A stretch of DNA of 64,000 nucleotides. Source: Panicum virgatum. Taxonomy: Eukaryota; Streptophyta; Magnoliopsida; Poales; Poaceae. How positions within the stretch are numbered: position 1 is the first letter of the stretch; every line of letters begins with the position of its first letter. The position numbers and the translations under genes were made by a program. The notes beneath the pieces were generated by a model. That model was given only the letters and a program-made list of their open reading frames with translations. It did no database searches and was not told where the DNA came from. The DNA lies in the NCBI RefSeq assembly GCF_016808335.1, contig NC_053143.1:50809441-50873440 (forward strand), in the 5' to 3' direction. Shown piece by piece: positions 56,649 through 64,000 of this stretch.

Positions 56649-57235
56649 TGCGCGAGACCTTCTTCTTTCTCGCGACAAAACTCCTCTTCTCGGGGGAGGT
56701 GCTGTCCGAAAATGCCATAAATCAAAAATAGAGGAGGAAAGGTTTTGAACTTGATTTCCTTGGAGTTGGAGGCTCTATAAGGTAAGTAGATGCTAACTCT
56801 ATGGTTTTACTAAGCTTTTGGGTTAATTTGAAGGCTTAAATTGCTCTCACATTCCCTAGCTAGATCTAGATATCCATTGGATGGATTTACCATCTAAGTC
56901 ACGATTTGACTTAAGTTTTTGGATTAAGTTATGCTAAATTAGATGGAGAGCATAATTATGTAATTATTTGCAACCAATCTTCTTGTTTTAGCCTCATTTC
57001 TAGGAAAACAAATTACTAGATATATAAAGGAGAGAGAAAAAGAGTTGATTTCCCCTTTTTTCACATAATGTAATGGGTTGGGGTTTGAATTTTTTCCCCT
57101 TTTATTTGTTTCCAATATCTACTCATAGCTGTTGAGTTGTTTAGCATTTATTTCCAATATTATTTAAGAGCTTGTTTTAATCCGTTGAAATTATGTATTG
57201 ATTTTGTGATGTTGTTATGTTGTTGGCGTTTAGAG

Positions 57236-60200
57236 ATGGATAGGACATGGATGTACACAGCACGAAGGATGGGTGCATATTTCCGTGAACAACTTAATAA
57301 ATTTATTCAAGCTGCAGAAAATCATGCAAGAATTGAGAAGACACATTTGATACATTGCCCATGCAAGCCCTGCAAAAATATGAGAGTATTTAGCGATACA
57401 ACTATAATTAGATCGCATATCTTGATTAGCGGTTTCATAGACAACTACATGATCTGGAATAAACATGGTGAAGAAGCAGCACCTCCGAGAGAGAATCAAT
57501 TTGAAAAAATATTGCAAGACCCCCAGTTTAATATATTGTTTGATGATTATGATGATGTGTGCGGTGATGATGAAGATGTTGGTGGTGGCTATAGTGATGG
57601 TTTGGATGGTGGGCCCATCGATATTGGCAGTGATGATGATAGCGATGAACTTGATGATGGTGATTTCCTGAGCCAGTTGTTGCAGCACACTAAAGCAGAG
57701 CTGTTGGTCGGTAGTGCAAAGGGGATAGAAAATTTTGAGATGGTGAAGAAATCAGCAGAGGAAAATATATACGAGCGATCTAAAGGATGTCCGAAACACT
57801 GGACCGTTCGTTTTGTACTTGAGTTATTGACCCTAAAGGCTAAGCACAGCTGGTCAGATAGTAGCTTCAATGATCTCCTGGCTATGTTGGCCTGGTTGAT
57901 TCCGAAGCCAAATAAAGTGCCTGCAAACACATATCGAGCAAAGAAACTTGTCAGCCCGTTTACAATGGGTGTGGAAAGAATTCATGCATGCCCAAATCAT
58001 TGTATTTTGTATCGTGGGGATACTTTCAAAGACTTGGACAAATGCCCTGTATGTTCTGCAAATAGATACAAAAACAATGCTGGTTATTGTGGTGGCGATA
58101 ACCAAGGTCCAACAGACAGGAACAAAAGGAAGAGGCAGGGTGCCTCAGTGGAGCCACCAGACACTACTTTGGGCATATCCGAGAAGCAGAGGCGAATTCC
58201 TGTGATGGTTATGTGGTACCTTCCGGTTGCCGACCGTCTAAGACGCTTCTTCTCGAACCCAAAGGATGCTGAATTGATGCGCTGGTGGGATTTAGATAAG
58301 CGCAAGAAGGGCGATGGAAAGCTTCGACATCCAGCTGATGCTCGCTAGTGGAAGAAGTTCGATGAGCAGTATTATCTGGAATTTGGAAAGGACTCGAGGA
58401 ACGTTAGATTTGCGTTGAGTACTGACGGAATGAATCCATTTGGTGAAAGGACTAGCACGCACAGCACATGGCCGGTGATCTTGACGATGTACAACCTGCC
58501 TACATGGTTGTGCCAGAAGAGAAAATATCTTCTGTTGTCCATCCTTATACAAGGACCCAAGCATCCTGGCATCGATATTGATGTTTTCCTTGAACTTTTG
58601 ATGCAAGAGATGGAAACACTATGGAAGGAGGGTATCGATATGTTTGACGGTTTACACGGCAGACCTTTAATCTCAAAGCTATTATCTTCACCACCATCCA
58701 TGATTACCAGGCTCTATTTGTCCTATCGGGACAGATCAAAGGTAGGACGGGCTGCACGGTCTGCGTGGATGAGACTGTATCATCTTTTCTGGAAGGTTCT
58801 AGAAAGTTAGTTTACCTTGGACATAGACGTTTCTTGGTGGAAGGACATCGTTACCGAAGTAAGAAGTTCCACAACTTTTTTTATGGCAAGCCTGAATTAC
58901 ATTATGCTCTAGTAAAAAGAGATGGGCACTATGTTTTCAAAATGATGAGGGCCATCCAGGTCAGTTATGGGAAGGTGACAAAAGATGGGAAGAAGAAAAA
59001 TAGAGATAAGGCACCAATCGCAGGCGTACCATTTAAGAAACAGTCCATATTCTACAAGTACTTGCCGTATTGAGGTGATCTTGAGGTCCGCCATGCAATT
59101 GATGGGATGCACCTGAAGAAGAATGTGTTTGGTAACACGATTGTGCTCCTTTTAGAGACATCATCAAAGACAAAGGATACATTAAAGTCACGTCAAGACC
59201 TGGTAGCCATGGAGATAAGAAAGGATCTTACCCTATTGAAAAAGGAAATAGAAGATATGAACTTCCTCCGGCTTCCTACAACTTGACACATGATGAGAAG
59301 AAGGCAATGTGCGAGAGCTTACGGGGGATCAGAGTGCCTAGTCGTTTTTCATCCAACATAAAGAAACTAGTCTCGATGAAAGACCTCTCGCTATGCGGAT
59401 ATAACTGTCATGATTGTCATGTGTTGTTGACGGTGTTCCTCCCTATTGCAATTAGAGCGATCAAGCCAGTATACGTGAAGATGGTAATCACTCGACTGTG
59501 CTATTTCTTCAACAAGATTTCTCAAAAGGTGATCAACGAAGATGAATTGAATGATCTTCAAGAATTTATTGGGGAGACTATGGCAAAACTAGAGATGTGC
59601 TTCCCTCCTGGTTATTTTGATATAACATAGCACTTAATTATTCACATAGTCGACCAAATACGTACACTGGATCCACTTTACCTACACGAAATGTGGACGT
59701 ACGAGCGTTTCATGTCCATTCTAAACCGGTACGTACTAAATCATGCTTATCCTGAGGGTTCTATGATCGAGCGATACAGTACTGAGGAAGCCATCGAGTT
59801 GCCTTGGTTACCTAAATGATAAAGTATCCATTGGTCTGCCCGTTCCTCGCTTTTTTGGGAGGTTGGAAGGGGTTGGGACGATTGGGAGAAAAACATTTAT
59901 TGACAAGGATTTTAAAGGAGTGCAACATGCACATTATAGCATCTTGCAGCATCTCACGATAATGACTCCTTTAGTCAATGAGCACTTGAGCATGATTCGT
60001 GCCGAATGTAATGGCCGCTCAGATGATTGGATCATGAGAGAGCACAAGCGTCGATTGACTGCATGGTTGAAGGATATGATTCTATCAGATGGAGATACCT
60101 TGGAAGAACAAACGATTAAAAGATTAGCAGCAGGTCCATCTAGCCAGGTCACATCATGGCAAGGGTATGATATTAATGGATATTTATTTTATACTGCCGC

Positions 60201-60570
60201 AAAGGACAAGAAGAGCGCCTTCCAGAATAGTGGTGTCCGCATTGAGGCCTTGGACGAGAGAACAGGCGAAAGTACCAATTACTATGGTGTCATAGATGAT
60301 ATATGAGAAATACACTATGGTTACAATATACAAATACCAGTATTTCGGTGTCGTTGGGTCAAACACCCTAGAAGTGTTGAGGTGGATGTCTATGGACTCA
60401 CGATTGTTGACCTCAATAATGTTTGTTACAAAGATGACCCATGGGTACTTGCTTCACAAGTCGCACAAGTACTGTATGCAGCTGACCCTGCAAAGAAAGC
60501 AAAACATGTTGTTGTTCCTGGAAAACAAGAGATCATAGGAGTTGATGGTATCAATGATGTGGAAGATTAA
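57236..60570 (+). pseudogene. CACTA transposase (TNP/transposase_21 type), multiply broken
   Basis: It starts MDRTWMYTARRMGAYFREQL with the N-terminal transposase-associated zinc motif (CPCKPCKNM). Then come an acidic stretch, CPKHWTVRFVLELLTLKAKH, LVSPFTMGVERIHACPNHC, CPVCSANRYK, MWYLPVADRLRRFFSNPKDA and WWDLDKR. The Transposase_21 core follows: GMNPFGERTSTHSTWPVILT, MYNLP, KRKYLLLSILIQGPKHPG and IDIDVFLELLMQEMETLW. DUF4218-like (HDEKKAMCESLRGIRVPSRF, ITRLCYFFNKIS) and DUF4216-like (DINGYLFYTAAKDKKSAFQN) regions come last. In-frame stops at 58346-58348, 59071-59073, 59628-59630 and 60304-60306, and frameshifts near 58665 and 59785, make it inactive. Confidence 0.9.
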
Positions 60571-60838
60571 TCAGTACAACGAAATGAACCTCTTTACAGA
60601 CCTACCACAGAAGATGAACATTATAGAAGCAAGCTTAAGAAAAGATGACAAGCCATGGGCATGCAAGGATGGCGAATCTAGAATTGTTACCGCTTGAATC
60701 AGTAGCTATTTAGAGTCGAGTGCATGTAATCGGATTCATGAAACTTGGATTATTAGATGCATTTATGAAACTTGGAATATTTTGTTGACCTCATATTTTT
60801 CCATTGTTCTATGGGTCTCAAAAATAGTGATCTCAGAT

Positions 60839-61080
60839 TTTTCCCTTGTTCTACCGGTCTCAAAAATGGTAGGGTAAAATTTTCAATTTTTTTGGATATG
60901 ATTTGCTTTTTTTCTGGATAGAACTCAATTTCATGGAGAATTTTTAAAAATATTAAATTAGATCAAAAGAGGCGGGTGGAACCACCACCCGCCCCTACAA
61001 AAAAATTCTAGGGGCGGGTGGTTATATCACCCGCCCCTACAAACTATTTTCAGGGGCGGTTGGTGACGTTACCCACCCCG
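60839..61080. repeat. First copy of CACTA 3' segment with hairpin array
   Basis: AT-rich sequence containing tttttttggatatgatttgc precedes ggggcgggtgg ... ccacccgcccct hairpin units (about 60970-61080). Segment 63805-64000 repeats this arrangement in direct orientation. Confidence 0.8.
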
Positions 61081-62063
61081 GAAAATCGTCCTCCTATATC
61101 TACCTGCGAGCTTTCGGACTTGGCCATTTTTCGCGAAAGACGAAGGACGACGCCGCCAGGCTGCCAAAACGCGCCGCCGTCCTCCTCTGCTCGCGTGGCC
61201 ACCGTGCCCCTCCGCCCACACCGCCTCCGTCCTCCTCCGCCCGTGGTGCCCGCGCAGATCGACGCCGCCGTCGTCCTCCACTCCGGCGCCGATCCCAATC
61301 GTCCACTCCGGTCCCGACCTCCTCCGCCGTAGTTAGCTTCCTCGCGCCGCCCTGAAGCTCGTAGGCCCGGCCACGCCCCGAACCCATCACCGAAGTGCCT
61401 CCGCCGCCCACTCTTCCTCGCCGGTGAGCCGCCTCCGGCCATCTCCGCCCCAACCGAAGTCTCCCTGATGTAGCTTGCGACTTCCTCTTGCTCTCCCACC
61501 CCGGTTCCCCCGCCGCCGGTGACTACACCCGCCGGATTTCGGCCGGCGCGCCTCCCGTGCTGCAAGTCCGGCCAGGGACTCCATTGCAAGGCCACAAATC
61601 TTTCCAGGGGCCTCTGTGCAATGTTTTGTTTCTTTTTTTTTCAAAACAGTGAACTTCAAAAATCCATAAAAAATCATAGAAAATTCAGAAAAAAAATACA
61701 AACTCAATTGTTCTAAGTTCATTGTAACTAGATCCACACTTTTTGTTACATGCACTTTTTCATTCGACAAGTAGTTTTTGCTCCAATATAAATATAAGTT
61801 TATTAGGTTTTTATTTATATCTCAAGTTATAGCCATGTACAGTGTGTTGCAGGCAAAAAGTGTCTAGTTGCTGTACAAAAAGTTTGAATGTTTTTAGTTA
61901 AGAACAATACCTCAGTATACAGTACATGTTATGTTTTAGTTGATATTGTAATATAAAAAATTAGGCACAAGATAATTTTGTTACTATTAGGCATGATATT
62001 TACTATATAACAAATTTGTTGATCAACAAGTATTTGTTGATTTACATGTAGATTGACAAACCG
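61081..62063. promoter_or_regulatory. GC-rich then AT-rich region upstream of unknown gene
   Basis: The part 61081-61620 is GC-rich with gene-leader-like composition and long spurious frames on both strands. The part 61620-62060 is AT-rich. It sits where a promoter and 5' UTR intron of the following gene would be. No coding sequence assigned. Confidence 0.35.
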
Positions 62064-63247
62064 ATGGCGGATTTTTATCGTGAACACTTAACACTCATTG
62101 ACGAACTAGAGCTCACGTACAATATCCGGCGTTTTTTCGGCCGCGTAGTAGTTGTCACCCCGGCTCCATCTCTAGAAGCTCCTCTACAGTCCCCCCTCCA
62201 GATCCATCGCAGTGCGCTACGTGATGTAGTGTTACAGAACAGTGGGGTAGAGCTTCCGCTAGAGCATGTCTCATGTTACATGTCAGGTTACTTGCTGCTA
62301 TGCCCTTCACCCGAGGAGGCCAATCGCATCGTGTCGGCACCATCCATCCGTTTTGGGGAACATGTCCTTGCCCTCCAACCCTGGACTCCCGGTTTTGGTT
62401 CCACTGAAGTACCTTGTGATGAGCAACTACCACAACAACCCCTGACACCAGCTAGATGCCCACGATCACCACAAAATCGCATACGACTGCACTTGGTCAT
62501 ATCTGGATTGCCACTGCATCTATTTGCGCAGGTGCAATTGGTGTTACCTAGAATCTTCGCAAACATATGTCAGCTCATCGACGTCGAGAGGGATACAAGT
62601 GATTACTCATTCAGGGCAAACACATTTGCAGAATTGGAATCTATACCTAGGCTCGTATATGTAGGCGTCCAAAAAGTTGGACAAAGTGGTCCCTACGTGC
62701 AGCTGTGGGCAGTTTGGATTCAACCATTTCATCTGCCACCGGCGGACCCACAGACAGTCGAGCAACACAAGAATGGTAACTGCAGTATTTACAGAACTTT
62801 GCTTCGTTTATCTTACACTATTCCTTCTAACATTTGTCGCTCTTATTGCAGATATGAGAGAAGTTCGAGTTTGATTATGTCTTCACCCTAAACCCGCTCC
62901 TTGCCAGGGTGCGGGGCCTTCCGGACAAGGAGCTGCACAAGCACAACAACGTGTGCAATTATGTATGGTTCAACTAGTCAATAAATCGTCCTAATTACAT
63001 ACTTGAGCACCCAAACAATCCATAAACTGCACTATCTCATGTGGATTCTCATGCAGGTCTGATTGAGGAATATGAAGGCAACCCCTCTCCACGTGAACAT
63101 GGAAGTGGATCCACCATTGTGGAGGAGACACCACCGGACTCACCATCGGAGGGAACCGAACTAGATCTCAAAGCATATGGCGACGACGAAGATACCGGCA
63201 ACTACGAAGGTCCCACCCAAATGGTCTCCACACAAGGGTATATTTAG
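62064..63247 (+). CDS. Unknown protein between duplicated CACTA 3' arrays
   Basis: The main frame opens MADFYREHLTLIDELELTYN. It continues with conserved-looking blocks (VSCYMSGYLLLCPSPEEANR, LHLVISGLPLHLFAQVQLVL, LVYVGVQKVGQSGPYVQLWA) to about 62775, where gtaactgcag looks like a splice donor. Likely further exons follow an acceptor near 62851 (VFTLNPLLARVRGLPDKELH, to a stop at 62977-62979) and near 63057 (EYEGNPSPREHGSGSTIVEE, to a stop at 63245-63247). Exon joining is uncertain. The first part faintly resembles the DUF4283-like region of transposon-encoded proteins, which I cannot confirm. Position inside an apparent CACTA suggests a second element gene or a captured gene. Confidence 0.4.
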
Positions 63248-63249
63248 TT

Positions 63250-63804
63250 GAGCTTCAATCCTTATGTATATAACTATCCAACTAAAACAGAATGATGGTG
63301 TCTACTCGTCTGTTTGCTAACACAACTCCTTTACAGTGACAAAGAATAATAATTCGAAACATGAGGAGACACTGGAAGCGGCAAGCACTCAAGTAAACTA
63401 TGCTAGATGCCAGGAGCACGTGTCCTCAGGCTTGCCCACGGAGTTCCAGTCTGTTCAGCCCACCAGAGCAACGTTGTCGTCGTGAAATACTCGTTGCGCT
63501 ATGTGTGCTTGTATCATTTCCCTTGCTTTCTCTATTGACTTGTGATAATATGGACTACTAGCTAGTTGTATGGACTCGTATCATTTCCCTTGCGTTCTGT
63601 ATGGCATTGCATTCTGAATGATGGAATGATTGTAATGTTTATTGCGATGAATATTAGATGGAGTTTCATATCGTTCTTTCTCGTCACAGCCACGCCGCCT
63701 CCTAAAACCATATAGTTATGTGATATAGTAGTGATAGGGTTATAATGTGATTTACTTACAATGAAATGTAATACATCCTGAAAACTTAAATCTATTATTT
63801 TTTC
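63250..63804. other. 3' flank of unknown gene
   Basis: No gene recognised beyond short frames. The sequence becomes AT-rich toward the second 3' array. Confidence 0.4.
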
Positions 63805-64000
63805 CTTGTTTAATGGCTCTCAACAATGGTAGGGTCAATTTTTGAGTTTTTTTGGATATGATTTGCTATTTTTCTGGAAATAAAACAAGTTTTAGGATAT
63901 TTTAAAAAATATTTATAGGGGCAGGTGACATCACCACCCGCCCCTGAAAATGCATTACTAGGGGTGGGTGGCATCACCACCCGCTCCTGAAAATCGTTTT
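63805..64000. repeat. Second copy of CACTA 3' segment with hairpin array
   Basis: It repeats the 60839-61040 arrangement in direct orientation: ggtagggtcaattt, tttttttggatatgatttgc, an AT-rich spacer and hairpin units with (a/t)catcaccacccgc(c/t)cctg. It runs off the window edge. Confidence 0.85.

Larger units (their letters stand above)
56208..61080 (+). mobile_element. CACTA (En/Spm) element; right end uncertain
   Basis: A degenerate CACTA terminus (tactacagaaacg, 56208) is followed by a subterminal array of ggggcggctg hairpin units, a TATA and leader, and a TNP-type transposase pseudogene. A second array of the same hairpin family begins at about 60970. A direct copy of that 3' array and its upstream AT-rich segment occurs at 63800-64000, so the true right end may lie beyond the window. 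Confidence 0.8.

Noticed and set aside
61018..61595. Frames on both strands upstream of the unknown CACTA gene
   Set aside because: GC-rich compositional frames with no domain.

Overview
The window is nuclear DNA from a grass (Poaceae, most likely a panicoid). The evidence is intron-rich plant genes with GT-AG junctions, very GC-rich 5' ends, and dense nested grass-type transposons (plant L1 LINE, long-LTR and copia LTR elements, MULE, PIF/Harbinger, hAT, CACTA, MITEs, SINEs). There are no prokaryotic operons or organellar genes. Species assignment is inference.

Host genes that look intact are a heavy-metal-associated isoprenylated protein (HIPP type, 17.1-18.6 kb, +), retromer subunit VPS26 (29.4-32.2 kb, +), a RING-H2 E3 ligase of the At3g02290 type (35.4-37.5 kb, +), a SPIRAL1-like microtubule protein (39.0-39.6 kb, -) and plastid phosphoserine phosphatase (41.6-44.1 kb, -). 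Spliced lengths of all five are exact multiples of three. Broken host genes are a type-A response-regulator remnant (2.9-3.3 kb) and a CC-NB-ARC-LRR resistance-type gene (45.3-48.5 kb). The resistance-type gene carries a 43-nt retroposition scar and an in-frame stop.

Transposon layout: 0-3.7 kb is a mosaic of a HIPP-intron duplicate split by a retroposon, a GRF zinc-finger gene and the response-regulator fragment. 4-15.3 kb holds a dead MULE (-), a copia remnant, and a LINE split by a 3.3-kb solo LTR. 20-22.5 kb is a Harbinger transposase gene split by a 418-bp solo LTR and a 394-bp hAT element, each with a target-site duplication. 23.0-29.1 kb is an element with long GC-rich terminal inverted repeats carrying a plant-mobile-domain gene plus a second GRF zinc-finger gene and no recognisable transposase. 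48.95-55.87 kb is a large tail-to-tail inverted repeat of two copies of the same long LTR. 56.1-64 kb is a CACTA element inserted at a hAT terminus, with an unusual extra block between duplicated 3' hairpin arrays.

Three themes tie the window together. First, at least eight small retroposition scars (LINE-tail-like insertions with 12-18 bp target duplications) lie in or beside genes, one on a splice donor and one in a coding exon. Second, the in-frame stops whose ancestral residue can be inferred in the decayed transposon ORFs all fit C-to-T or G-to-A change. Third, the three long-LTR copies share one short acidic coding-like island. All assignments are from reading the sequence; no database search was run.
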